A stretch of DNA of 36,794 nucleotides from Campylobacteraceae bacterium (lineage in GTDB: Bacteria; Campylobacterota; Campylobacteria; Campylobacterales; Sulfurovaceae): NCBI GenBank assembly GCA_027065385.1, contig JAMOOP010000110.1, positions 1 to 36,794 on the forward strand, read 5' to 3'. The notes under the pieces were generated by a model, which worked only from the letters and a program-made list of their open reading frames with translations, made no database searches and was not told the DNA's origin. The first letter of the stretch is position 1, and the number at the start of each line of letters is the position of its first letter. This document shows, piece after piece, positions 25,140 through 32,981 of this stretch. The translations under genes and the position numbers were made by a program.

Positions 25140-25993
25140 TGAGTAGTATTAAAACAAAAATAGCAAACCTATCTGAATTGGTTATGTTTCAACATAGTAT
25201 ATTTTCACTACCTTTTATATTTATTGCTATGGTTGTAGCAAGTCACGGTTGGTTTGGGTGGGAGTTACTTTTTTTTGGAATAATAGAAGCAATTAGTGCT
25301 AGAAATTTTGCAATGGGAGTTAACCGTTATCTTGATAGAGATATAGATGCACTAAATCCTAGAACAAAAGATAGACCATCAGTTGATGGAAGAGTATCTA
25401 ATAGTATGATGATAGGATTTATTACTGTAAATGCTCTTCTTTTTATTATAGTTGCATATTTTATTAATAATTTAGCGTTTAAACTCTCTATTCCAATACT
25501 CTTTATTTTAGGAGCTTATACATTTTTTAAAAGATTTTCATCTCTAGCTCATATTATTTTAGGTATCTCACTAGGATTAGCACCAATTGCTGGAGTTGTA
25601 GCAGTAAGTGGAGATATAACTTTATGGTCTATCTATTTAGCAATAGGTGTAATGTTTTGGGTAGCAGGATTTGATTTACTCTACTCTTTACAAGATATAG
25701 AGTTTGATAAAGCCCACAATCTCCACTCTATCCCATCTAAATTTGGTGCTAAAAAAACTATGCTTTTAGCTAAAGTGTTTCATATATTGACTATTGTTTT
25801 TTGGACACTCTTTGTTTATAGTGCAGGGTTAACATTTTTTGCACAATTAGCTATACTTCTTAGTGCCATTATGTTAGCCTATGAACACTACTTAGTAAAT
25901 AAAGATTTTACAAAAATAGATAGAGCCTTTTTTACGGTAAATGGCTATTTAGGCATACTATTTTTAATATTAATTATTTGGGAGGTCATTTAA
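25139..25993 (+). CDS. mqnP: UbiA-family prenyltransferase, probable MqnP of the futalosine menaquinone pathway
   Basis: A 284-residue polytopic membrane enzyme. The first aspartate-rich motif is NRYLDRDIDALNPRTKDRP and the second is DLLYSLQDIEFDKAHN, both binding prenyl diphosphate and Mg. The beginning, VMFQHSIFSLPFIFIAM, is common in MqnP. Campylobacterota use the futalosine route and this subfamily prenylates 1,4-dihydroxy-6-naphthoate; UbiA for ubiquinone is unlikely in this group. The subfamily assignment is from sequence pattern and lineage. It overlaps pssA by one base, and its end contains the GGAGGT ribosome site of the next gene. Confidence 0.85.
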   Translation: MSSIKTKIANLSELVMFQHSIFSLPFIFIAMVVASHGWFGWELLFFGIIEAISARNFAMGVNRYLDRDIDALNPRTKDRPSVDGRVSNSMMIGFITVNALLFIIVAYFINNLAFKLSIPILFILGAYTFFKRFSSLAHIILGISLGLAPIAGVVAVSGDITLWSIYLAIGVMFWVAGFDLLYSLQDIEFDKAHNLHSIPSKFGAKKTMLLAKVFHILTIVFWTLFVYSAGLTFFAQLAILLSAIMLAYEHYLVNKDFTKIDRAFFTVNGYLGILFLILIIWEVI

Positions 25994-25994
25994 A

Positions 25995-26309
25995 ATGGAA
26001 ATATTTTATATATTAACTATATTTTCGCTTATAGGTTTTATGAGTGTAATTGTCTATCTATTTTTAGAAAAAACAAAAGAGGGTCAAAAGAGCGAATATT
26101 GTGAACTTTTAGAAGAGAGGCTCACTAGACTAGAGAGTTATGTATATGAATTAGAAGCAAAAGTATTAACTCCTGATAGTAAACTAAAAGAGAAGATAAT
26201 ACAGATGTATAATGATGGAAAAGATATTCCATTAATAGAAAATATACTAGATATTCCTCGTCTAAAGATAGAGATGATACTAAAACAGTATAAAAGAGAA
26301 AACTCATAA
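25995..26309 (+). CDS. small membrane-anchored protein with coiled coil and helix-turn-helix-like tail
   Basis: A 104-residue protein: one N-terminal membrane helix (about residues 3-24, FYILTIFSLIGFMSVIVYLF), a charged coiled-coil segment (about 35-60), and a C-terminal helical part, KIIQMYNDGKDIPLIENILDIPRLKIEMILKQY, that reads like a helix-turn-helix (G near position 75 and regularly spaced Ile/Leu). This layout resembles the DUF6115/DUF2802 type of uncharacterised membrane proteins of Campylobacterota. Function unknown. GGAGGT at 25980-25985 supports the ATG, and it is the last gene of the pssA-mqnP run. Confidence 0.7.
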   Translation: MEIFYILTIFSLIGFMSVIVYLFLEKTKEGQKSEYCELLEERLTRLESYVYELEAKVLTPDSKLKEKIIQMYNDGKDIPLIENILDIPRLKIEMILKQYKRENS

Positions 26310-26340
26310 ATATTCTCTTGAAATTATAGAAAAAATCAGC

Positions 26341-26346
26341 TATAAT
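26341..26346 (+). promoter_or_regulatory. -10 box of the tRNA-Arg promoter
   Basis: A perfect TATAAT ends 23 bases before the mature tRNA 5' end, right for a short 5' leader. The DNA between is AT-rich. Confidence 0.45.
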
Positions 26347-26369
26347 TTCGTCCTCATATAATAATATAT

Positions 26370-26446
26370 GCACTCATAGCTCAGCTGGATAGAGCAACGG
26401 TTTGCGGTACCGTAGGTCAGGGGTTCGAATCCCTTTGGGTGTACCA
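26370..26446 (+). tRNA. tRNA-Arg, anticodon GCG
   Basis: A full 77-base cloverleaf can be folded: acceptor GCACTCA with TGGGTGT, D stem GCTC/GAGC, anticodon stem ACGGT/ACCGT with loop TTGCGGT, T stem AGGGG/CCCTT with TTCGAAT loop, discriminator A and an encoded CCA at 26444-26446. The anticodon is GCG, for Arg codons CGC and CGU. In most bacteria this tRNA has ACG (changed to ICG by TadA); the rest of the loop is as expected for that tRNA. It is transcribed alone upstream of pyrF. Confidence 0.95.
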
Positions 26447-26515
26447 CTTTTTAATCTAACTGAATTTAAGAATATCTACAAAGAACAAATCAAACAAAAA
26501 ATAAAAGGAAAATAT

Positions 26516-27205
26516 ATGAATTTATGTGTAGCATTAGATTTACCAACAGCTAAAGAGAATTTAAAACTAGCTAGAGAGTTAAAAGAGTATAATATTTGGT
26601 TAAAAGTTGGATTTAGAACATATATTAGAGATGGAAGAGAGTTTATAAATGAATTAAAAAGTATTAATCCCAATTTTAAAATATTTTTAGATTTAAAGCT
26701 ATATGATATTCCAAATACAATGGTAGATGCTAGTGAGGAGATAGCAAAATTGGGTGTTGATATGTTTAATATTCACGCTTCAGCAGGAGAAGAGGCTATG
26801 AGAATGGTAATGAATAGATTGTCTAAATATAAAAATAGACCTTTAGTTTTAGCTGTTACAGCTCTAACATCATTTAATAATAGTGCTTTTAAAAAGATAT
26901 ATGGAGAAGATATAGATACAAGAGCTAAAGAGTTTGCTAAAATGAGCTATAGCAATGGATTAGATGGTGTTGTATGTAGTGCCTTTGAGAGTAAAGCCAT
27001 AAAAGAGGAGACAGATAATAGTTTCTTAACTCTATGCCCTGCTATTAGACCATTTGGAGAAGATGCAGGAGACCAAAAAAGAGTAGCAACTATAGAGTTT
27101 GCTAAAGAGGCAAAAGTTGATTTTCCTGTAATTGGAAGACCTATATATAAAGATAGTAATCCTGCTAAAAAGGTTGAAGAGATTTTAGAGAGAATGGAGA
27201 AATGA
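26516..27205 (+). CDS. pyrF: orotidine 5'-phosphate decarboxylase
   Basis: The enzyme makes UMP from OMP in pyrimidine synthesis. Substrate and catalytic residues: VALDLPTAKENL near the start, FLDLKLYDIPNTM carrying the Asp-x-Lys...Asp core, and CPAIRPFGEDAGDQKRVAT and VIGRPIYKDSNP at the phosphate site. The usual DLKFHDIPNT has LY in place of FH, a conservative change. At 229 residues it is of normal size. The ATG at 26516 is chosen over frames open further upstream, which would run into the tRNA; AAAGGA lies just upstream. Its stop overlaps the start of the next gene (ATGA). Confidence 0.95.
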   Translation: MNLCVALDLPTAKENLKLARELKEYNIWLKVGFRTYIRDGREFINELKSINPNFKIFLDLKLYDIPNTMVDASEEIAKLGVDMFNIHASAGEEAMRMVMNRLSKYKNRPLVLAVTALTSFNNSAFKKIYGEDIDTRAKEFAKMSYSNGLDGVVCSAFESKAIKEETDNSFLTLCPAIRPFGEDAGDQKRVATIEFAKEAKVDFPVIGRPIYKDSNPAKKVEEILERMEK

Positions 27206-27780
27206 AAAATTCTAATTTTTATTCTGAAAATTATAGTTCTCTAATAAAACAATACGACTCTATCTCATCACCTCTAAAATCTCTATTTGACAGATATATC
27301 CAAGCAAACTACAACACCTTGGATATAGGTTTTGGAAGTGGTAGAGATTTAAAATACATAAAAACTCTTGGTGCTAATTGTTATGGAATAGATAACTGTA
27401 AAAAGTTTGTAGATGTTCTTAGAGAGGATAATTATTTCAAAGATAGAGTTTTTTTAGCTAATTTACCTCATCTAAAATTGGATATTGGTATCAAATTTGA
27501 TGTAATTATATTAGTAGCTATGTTAATGCACCTAACAAAAAAAGAGATAGCTCTATCCATTCAAAATCTTAAAAAATATCTAGTAGATAATGGCTTAATT
27601 ATAGTTAGTTACTCTACTACTCCTAGAGTTAATGATGAGAGATTTTTTGAGGATTTAAGGGGTGAGGTTGTGGAAGAGCTGTTTTTAGAGAATGGGTTTG
27701 AGTTAATTGAAGAAAATAAGAGCTTTGACTCTTTGGGAAGAGGAATTGAGTGGAGGAGTGAAATTTATAAATTAATTTAA
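27202..27780 (+). CDS. class I SAM-dependent methyltransferase of unknown substrate
   Basis: A 192-residue protein with the class I fold: LDIGFGSGRDLKYI is motif I (E/DxGxGxG type), YGIDNC is the acidic residue after strand 2, and FDVIILVAMLMHL is motif IV before the helix. The C-terminus has RGIEWRSEIY. The substrate cannot be told. The ATG overlaps the pyrF stop by 4 bases, so it is probably a housekeeping co-transcribed gene. A -10 box for the next pair follows its end. Confidence 0.8.
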   Translation: MKNSNFYSENYSSLIKQYDSISSPLKSLFDRYIQANYNTLDIGFGSGRDLKYIKTLGANCYGIDNCKKFVDVLREDNYFKDRVFLANLPHLKLDIGIKFDVIILVAMLMHLTKKEIALSIQNLKKYLVDNGLIIVSYSTTPRVNDERFFEDLRGEVVEELFLENGFELIEENKSFDSLGRGIEWRSEIYKLI

Positions 27781-27791
27781 TTATAATTTTT

Positions 27792-27800
27792 TGATATAAT
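27792..27800 (+). promoter_or_regulatory. extended -10 promoter of the PIN toxin-antitoxin pair
   Basis: TGATATAAT (TG at 27792-27793, TATAAT at 27795-27800) is an extended -10 element, 23 bases before the antitoxin ATG. AAAGGAG at 27811-27817 is the ribosome site. A long 5' leader is excluded. Confidence 0.5.
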
Positions 27801-27823
27801 CACAAATATAAAAGGAGCTAAAG

Positions 27824-28162
27824 ATGATAACAATACAACTAAATAACCCCTCTATCAATGAATATATACAAGCAGTTGGTAAGGAAAAAATTGAAGAGAT
27901 GATTTCTACCTATTTAGAGATAAAAGCCAAATTTTATAACTCTTCTAAAAAAGAAGAAAATAGTGAACCACTCTATAAACAATTTGGAATTAGTGAAAAG
28001 TTACATAATAGATTATTGGCACTAAAACCTATATCTTTAAAGAAAACAACTAAAATGGGTCTTTTGAGAAATGAAATTAGTAATAAATTTAAAGATGAAT
28101 ATTCAAATAAATCTATAAAAGAGATACGAGATGAGTATTTTCATGCTAAAGAGTATCTATGA
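27824..28162 (+). CDS. probable antitoxin of a PIN-domain toxin pair
   Basis: A 112-residue, charged, mostly helical protein of no recognised family. It begins MITIQLNNPSINEYIQ and has a basic middle (KTTKMGLLRNEISNKFK). Its ATGA junction with the downstream PIN-domain gene, the strong ribosome site and the dedicated promoter make an antitoxin role likely; these are context inferences. An N-terminal beta strand followed by helices would suit a DNA-binding antitoxin that autoregulates the pair. Confidence 0.65.
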   Translation: MITIQLNNPSINEYIQAVGKEKIEEMISTYLEIKAKFYNSSKKEENSEPLYKQFGISEKLHNRLLALKPISLKKTTKMGLLRNEISNKFKDEYSNKSIKEIRDEYFHAKEYL

Positions 28163-28572
28163 GTTTAAAAATCTTTATTGATACTAATATATTTTTAGAT
28201 AGTTATTTACAAAGAGATAGTGGTGTTGCAAAATCTATTTTTGATTTTTTAGAAAATAATAATATAGATATTTTTCTTAATGATATTTCTATTATAAATA
28301 TTGCTTATATTATAAGAAAAAGATTTACAAAAAATGATATAAAAGAGAAAATAAATCTTATTACGAATCAATACCATATTGTTTGTGCTAGTGAAGAAAT
28401 TATATCAGATGCAAATAATTCAAACTTTAAAGATTTTGAAGATGGAGTACAATATTTTTGTGCAAAAAAGATTAATGCTGATTTAATTATTACAAATAAT
28501 AAAAAAGATTTTAACTATTCTAAAATTGAAGTTTTAACTCCTGTAGAGTTTACTTTATTGTATATAGATTAA
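28159..28572 (+). CDS. PIN-domain toxin (VapC-like RNase)
   Basis: A 137-residue PIN nuclease. Asp8 lies in FIDTNIFLD, and the C-terminal half gives the pattern FEDGVQYFCAKK with Asp95 and IITNNKKDF with Asp117, the usual metal-binding acids. The second conserved acid (Glu near residue 42 in VapC) is not obvious. Such toxins cleave tRNA or rRNA and are held inactive by the upstream gene. The start overlaps the antitoxin stop by 4 bases. Complete length suggests it is intact. Confidence 0.85.
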   Translation: MSLKIFIDTNIFLDSYLQRDSGVAKSIFDFLENNNIDIFLNDISIINIAYIIRKRFTKNDIKEKINLITNQYHIVCASEEIISDANNSNFKDFEDGVQYFCAKKINADLIITNNKKDFNYSKIEVLTPVEFTLLYID

Positions 28573-28590
28573 ATATGAGATAAGAATAGA

Positions 28591-29109
28591 ATGAATAGTA
28601 AAAAAATAAAAGAGTTTAAAAAAATCATCACAAAAAGTAAAAAGAACAATACTTACAAATTTACATTAGCAAAATTTTTACTTGATTATTCAAAAGAGTG
28701 TGAGATTATTGAGGATAAAAAAATAGATTATATGGAAATAGCTAAATATTTTTTGGATTATTATTGGGTTCAAGTTTGTAAATATAATATAAAGCAAGTT
28801 AGTAAAAATCAAAACACACCTGTGGTCGTAACTATTATAAAAGATTATTGTGATAGAGACAAAATAGATAAAAATGAGATTCTCAAAGAGATAGCTCAAA
28901 AGTGTTTTAAAGATGTAATCCCACGATTTCAGTATAAAAACAATACTTTCTATACACATTATCATGAAGTTCAAAACAAGAGTTATAAAATGCCACCTGA
29001 TAATAAAAGATATATTTATCTGTTTAAAGAGTCTGTTGAGATTTTTAAGGATAATTATGAGGTACTTAGTGATGAGGTTTTGGGGGAATTGGAGAGGTTT
29101 TTAAAATAA
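28591..29109 (+). CDS. hypothetical protein; possible remnant of a larger nuclease-type protein
   Basis: A 172-residue protein of no firmly recognised family. It has a Lys-rich helical start, then a segment IDYMEIAKYFLDYYWVQVCKYNIKQ and TPVVVTIIKDYC. Residues of this kind (a helical domain with xxIAxxFLxxYW) resemble the N-terminal domain of some HNH-endonuclease proteins, whose nuclease part would follow, but no HNH motif is present here. It may therefore be a stand-alone or truncated copy. The ribosome site is weak. It lies 18 bases after the PIN toxin on the same strand. Confidence 0.5.
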   Translation: MNSKKIKEFKKIITKSKKNNTYKFTLAKFLLDYSKECEIIEDKKIDYMEIAKYFLDYYWVQVCKYNIKQVSKNQNTPVVVTIIKDYCDRDKIDKNEILKEIAQKCFKDVIPRFQYKNNTFYTHYHEVQNKSYKMPPDNKRYIYLFKESVEIFKDNYEVLSDEVLGELERFLK

Positions 29110-29181
29110 AAGAAAACTTTGAAGATATTTAGAGTAAATAATTTCTAAATTAAATATTAATAAAATTTAAAGGGAAAAAAT

Positions 29182-29763
29182 ATGGAAAATAGAAAAGCAG
29201 ATATTTTTTTAAAATTGGCAGACTCATTAAGTAAATATAGAAGAGCTGAGTTAAAAAATAATGAAAAAAATCTTATTGAGGAATTATATGTTGACCCATT
29301 AGATAATGATTTGATTTTAAAAAGTATGTTACAGGAGAATACAACTCTATTAATAGGTAGAAAAGGAACAGGAAAATCAACTATAATAAATAGATTTCAA
29401 CACGAAATTAGAAAAACAGATGATAAAATATCTTTATATATTGATGTTAAGGCTTTATTTGAACAAGCAAAAAAATCTTCTTTTTCTTTTCAATATGAGA
29501 TGGAAAATATCCTTTCATCTAGTGATAGAAAATTTAGAATAGAAAGAGTATTTGACTTTAATAAACTTCTTACTAATTGGATAAATAATTCTAAAGAATT
29601 AATTTGTTCTAATTGCAATAAAAAATATCCATTAGAGCAAAAAGATATTTTTTTTAAACATAAATATCCTTGTTTAAAATGCAATAAAGGAAAAGTAATT
29701 TTAAAACCAATTATAGATGATATTCAAAAAGAAAAAATAAATAAAAAGAAATCAAAAACATGA
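29182..29763 (+). CDS. truncated P-loop ATPase with zinc-ribbon-like tail
   Basis: A 193-residue protein: GRKGTGKS (59-66) is a clear Walker A motif after a helical region (YRRAELKNNEKN, VDPLDNDLILKSML). That resembles the start of large ATPases of 500-plus residues. No Walker B or sensor motifs follow. Instead residues 142-167 carry four cysteines in two CxxC pairs (C142/C145 and C164/C167), a zinc-ribbon pattern, and then a Lys-rich end. It looks like the beginning of an ATPase joined to a tail after a deletion or rearrangement. Its stop overlaps the ATG of the ABC transporter (ATGA). The call is inferred; a complete small protein is possible. Confidence 0.6.
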   Translation: MENRKADIFLKLADSLSKYRRAELKNNEKNLIEELYVDPLDNDLILKSMLQENTTLLIGRKGTGKSTIINRFQHEIRKTDDKISLYIDVKALFEQAKKSSFSFQYEMENILSSSDRKFRIERVFDFNKLLTNWINNSKELICSNCNKKYPLEQKDIFFKHKYPCLKCNKGKVILKPIIDDIQKEKINKKKSKT

Positions 29764-31445
29764 TAACAATAAAATATATTTTAAACGAAATAAACCACCA
29801 TAAAAAGATACTAATATTAGCTAACTTTATAGCTATAGTATCTATACTACTAAGTATTCCTGTTCCTCTTCTAATTCCTAAACTTATTGATGAGGTGGTT
29901 TTAGGTAAAGAGGGGTATATTACTAATATAATTGACCAATATATATCTATTGGTTCACCTGAATACTATATTTTAGTGGTTTTAATTGTAACTATATTTC
30001 TTAGGGCTATAAGTTTATTGCTTAATATTATCCATATAAGACTATTTACTAAAATTGCAAAGGATGTAAGTTATAAGATTAGAAAAAGGCTACTTGAACA
30101 CTTAAGAGTTGTATCTATGAGTGAGTATGATATGTTGGGGTCTGGTTCGGTATCATCTAAAGTTATAACCGATGTTGATACTATAGATAAGTTTATAGCT
30201 AGTGGTGTGGGTGAGATTATTGTTGAGGCTTTAACTATTATAGGGGTGGCTTCTATTATATTTTATCTAAATTGGCAGTTAGCTTTAGTAATTTTAACTC
30301 TAAACCCTTTAGCTTTAGGATTTTTTTTAAGGGTGTTTAAAAATATTGCTAAAATTAAAAAGCAAGAGAATAAATCTATAGAGATTTTCCAAAACTCTCT
30401 AATTGAAAGTTTAGAGCTATATAACTTAATAAGAGTTCAAAATAGAGAAGAGTACTTTTTAAAAGAGATAGATAAAAAGGCACAAGAGATTAGAGATAGA
30501 GCCTATCTATATGGATTAAAGAGTGAAATCTCTCTTAAATTTGCACAGATGTTAATTATGTACTCTCATGATACCTTTAGAGCTGTTGGGATTTTAATGG
30601 TATTTTTTGGAAACATTACTATTGGTGAGATGTTGGCTATATTTGCTTATGCTTGGGTTATTATGAAGCCTATGGATAAACTGATGAACTTTACCCATCT
30701 ATATTTTAATGCAAAATCATCTATTTCAAGACTTAATGAGATACTAAAACTTAATATTGAGCCAAAATATGAACTTAAAATAAATCCATTTAAAAATAGA
30801 GTTAGTGCATCAATTAGATTAAAAGATGTCTCTTTCTCTTATGATAAATCTGTAAAAGTTCTATCTAATATAAGTTTAGAGATAAAAGAGGGTGAGAAGG
30901 TAGCAATAGTTGGTGAGACTGGAAGTGGAAAAAGTACCTTAGCACAAATCTTAATAGGTCTGTATCCTATAAGTTCAGGAGAAATTTTTTATAATGAGGT
31001 AGAGATAAAAGATATTGGATATAAAACCATTAGAGAAAATGTCGGTTTTGTAATTCAATCTCCTCTAATGTTTAATAATACACTTAGATTTAATCTAACT
31101 TTGGGAAAAAACTATAGTGATGAGCAGATATATAAAGCCCTAGATGTAGCACAACTTAATGATTTTGTAAAAGGGCTAGAGAAAGGATTAGATACAGTAG
31201 TGGGTAAAAATGGAACAAAACTTTCAGGTGGGCAGAAGCAGAGACTATCTATCGCTAGAGTGTTACTTGATAATCCTAAAGTTATAATATTTGATGAGTC
31301 AACCTCATCTCTTGATAATAAGACAGAAGATAGACTACTTAAGGCTTTAGATAGTTATATTAAAGATAAGACTATTATAACTATTGCCCATAGAAAAAAT
31401 AGTATAGAAAAAGCCGATAGAGTTATTAATTTAAGTGAGTTATAG
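29760..31445 (+). CDS. ABC exporter, fused membrane and ATPase domains
   Basis: A 561-residue half-transporter of the MsbA/LapB-like export class. The membrane domain (about 1-310) has six predicted helices, including ILVVLIVTIFLRAISLLLNI and IIVEALTIIGVASIIFYL; the ATPase domain (about 345-561) has Walker A GETGSGKST, signature LSGGQKQR, Walker B VIIFDEST and the switch His in IAHR. It would work as a homodimer. Substrate unknown; lipids or peptides are both possible. No adjacent peptidase or accessory protein suggests a bacteriocin system. Translation is coupled to the truncated ATPase upstream. Confidence 0.93.
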   Translation: MITIKYILNEINHHKKILILANFIAIVSILLSIPVPLLIPKLIDEVVLGKEGYITNIIDQYISIGSPEYYILVVLIVTIFLRAISLLLNIIHIRLFTKIAKDVSYKIRKRLLEHLRVVSMSEYDMLGSGSVSSKVITDVDTIDKFIASGVGEIIVEALTIIGVASIIFYLNWQLALVILTLNPLALGFFLRVFKNIAKIKKQENKSIEIFQNSLIESLELYNLIRVQNREEYFLKEIDKKAQEIRDRAYLYGLKSEISLKFAQMLIMYSHDTFRAVGILMVFFGNITIGEMLAIFAYAWVIMKPMDKLMNFTHLYFNAKSSISRLNEILKLNIEPKYELKINPFKNRVSASIRLKDVSFSYDKSVKVLSNISLEIKEGEKVAIVGETGSGKSTLAQILIGLYPISSGEIFYNEVEIKDIGYKTIRENVGFVIQSPLMFNNTLRFNLTLGKNYSDEQIYKALDVAQLNDFVKGLEKGLDTVVGKNGTKLSGGQKQRLSIARVLLDNPKVIIFDESTSSLDNKTEDRLLKALDSYIKDKTIITIAHRKNSIEKADRVINLSEL

Positions 31446-31460
31446 ATAACCTACTAACTT

Positions 31461-31700
31461 TTAAGATTTATTATATGATTTTTCATATAGAAATTCAGGG
31501 TCTAAATCAAGTTGATTAGCCCACTCTATAGTATCAAAAGATATTTTTACACTTTTAAATAAATTTTTATCTTTTAACTCTTGAAATTTACCAATATCAA
31601 GATATGGCTTTACATCAAATATTCTCTCTTCATTATTTTCAAATTTTAAAAGAAGATAATAATCTTCTAAAGGTTTTACATCTTTTATAGCTAAATACAT
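31461..31700 (-). CDS. DUF2442-type small protein
   Basis: A 79-residue protein matching the DUF2442 pattern: VKPLEDYYLLLKFENNEERIFDVKPYL, then FKSVKISFDTIEWANQLDLDPEFLYE. DUF2442 proteins are frequent partners of DUF4160, here the gene 14 bases upstream, and the pair is regarded as a putative toxin-antitoxin module. Function is otherwise uncertain. It ends 16 bases from the convergent ABC exporter gene. Confidence 0.85.
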   Translation of the reverse strand: MYLAIKDVKPLEDYYLLLKFENNEERIFDVKPYLDIGKFQELKDKNLFKSVKISFDTIEWANQLDLDPEFLYEKSYNKS

Positions 31701-31714
31701 ATCAATCCTCCTAT

Positions 31715-31981
31715 TTATCTTAAAGGGTCAATTTTAAATGGTAATTCACCATTTTGAGCTAAACTCCAATTGGCTAACAGTTCCTCTTTTCTCAGTTCCA
31801 CCCATGCTAAAACAATTCTAAGTTTATTTTTAGGAAGTTTTCCTTCTATTAATTCAACTCTATTTATATCTATAACAGCTCTATAATCTTGATAGTAAAT
31901 ATGAATATGTGGTGGATTATGCTCTCTTGGAGCACAGTACATTCTAATAATTATTCCATAAAACATTGATATTGTTGGCAT
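31715..31981 (-). CDS. DUF4160-type small protein
   Basis: An 88-residue protein with the DUF4160 signature: MFYGIIIRMYCAPREHNPPHIH near the start, and YRAVIDINRVELIEGKLP, followed by LAWVELRKEELLANW. It stands between DUF2442 and the abortive-infection-like gene, all on the minus strand with short gaps, so it is probably one transcript. A toxin-antitoxin role with DUF2442 is inferred from the common pairing of these families, without known mechanism. Confidence 0.87.
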   Translation of the reverse strand: MPTISMFYGIIIRMYCAPREHNPPHIHIYYQDYRAVIDINRVELIEGKLPKNKLRIVLAWVELRKEELLANWSLAQNGELPFKIDPLR

Positions 31982-31989
31982 TTTCTCTC

Positions 31990-32898
31990 CTAATTTTCTA
32001 ATTCACTTAAAAATAAATGTATTAAACTAATCATTCTATAATATAAATAATCAATATGCTTATTATCTTTAATTTCTATTCTATTAGTTTCAAAATGTCT
32101 AATTTGATAATTATTTCCAATATCTGTTAAACTTTTACACTCATCATTTAATAAGTTAGCAAAATCAACACTATCTTTTGAAACTAACTGAATTAACTCT
32201 TCAATAGATTGTTTTTTATTTTTATGCATATAGTATGTTTTCATTCTCTCAAAAGCATCCCATATTTTTTCAAGTGCATAAATTCTATCTTCAATTTTAG
32301 GTAAAATAAATTTATCTTGGCTCAATTTTACTAATTTATTTAATCTATTATCATTAGTTTTATAAATTTTATTTATTAAAGGTTCTATAGCTTTTGCAAT
32401 AGTTCTATTAATTTCTCCGCTACTATTTAAATAAAAAACTATTCCATTTCGTTCAAAAATTTTATTTATTTCTTCAATAAATATATTTTTTATTTTTTTA
32501 CTATCTTTAAATTTAAAATGATAATGTCCATAATATTGATAATGACGCTGATTATATTTATTATTATCTTTTTCAGCTTCAGTAATATTTTTATAACAAA
32601 ACTCTATAAAATCTAAAATAGTATATTTATCAAAATTCCAAGAAATACTTTCTTCTTGTTTGATTTGTATAGGTATATCAATATTTGGTATTTCAGATTT
32701 TACTCTACTTTTAAATAATTCTTCATCAAATCCACATACCATTTCTTGATACTCATCACATTTAATAGGAAAATTTTCTGAAAAATGATTTTTATTTTTA
32801 AAATCTTCAAATACTGATACTATACCATTCCAAATATCAATAGTTATATCTTCTAATATTCTATCTTTTTGTCCTTGCTCTTTATCACTAAAATACAC
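31990..32898 (-). CDS. hypothetical protein, AbiJ/abortive-infection-like
   Basis: A 302-residue soluble protein. It opens YFSDKEQGQKDRILEDITIDIWNGI, reminiscent of the N-terminal segment of AbiJ-type abortive-infection proteins; the C-terminal half has DRIYALEKIWDAFERMKTYY and later DIGNNYQIRHFETNRIEI, like the C-terminal domains of those proteins, including a conserved Arg-His pair. The assignment comes from remembered motifs and may be wrong. It is the first gene of the three-gene minus-strand run with DUF4160 (8 bases downstream) and DUF2442, inside the accessory segment between pyrF and ackA. Confidence 0.55.
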   Translation of the reverse strand: MYFSDKEQGQKDRILEDITIDIWNGIVSVFEDFKNKNHFSENFPIKCDEYQEMVCGFDEELFKSRVKSEIPNIDIPIQIKQEESISWNFDKYTILDFIEFCYKNITEAEKDNNKYNQRHYQYYGHYHFKFKDSKKIKNIFIEEINKIFERNGIVFYLNSSGEINRTIAKAIEPLINKIYKTNDNRLNKLVKLSQDKFILPKIEDRIYALEKIWDAFERMKTYYMHKNKKQSIEELIQLVSKDSVDFANLLNDECKSLTDIGNNYQIRHFETNRIEIKDNKHIDYLYYRMISLIHLFLSELEN

Positions 32899-32981
32899 TT
32901 TTTAATCCTTTCTTAACTAATATTGCTTCTCTATTTTGATTATATCTTGATAACAATCATTATACACTATATATCAAATAT

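Noticed and set aside
26402-26515. An upstream extension of pyrF beginning in the tRNA.
   Set aside because: It would translate the tRNA and its trailer; a normal-length PyrF starts at ATG 26516 with AAAGGA upstream.
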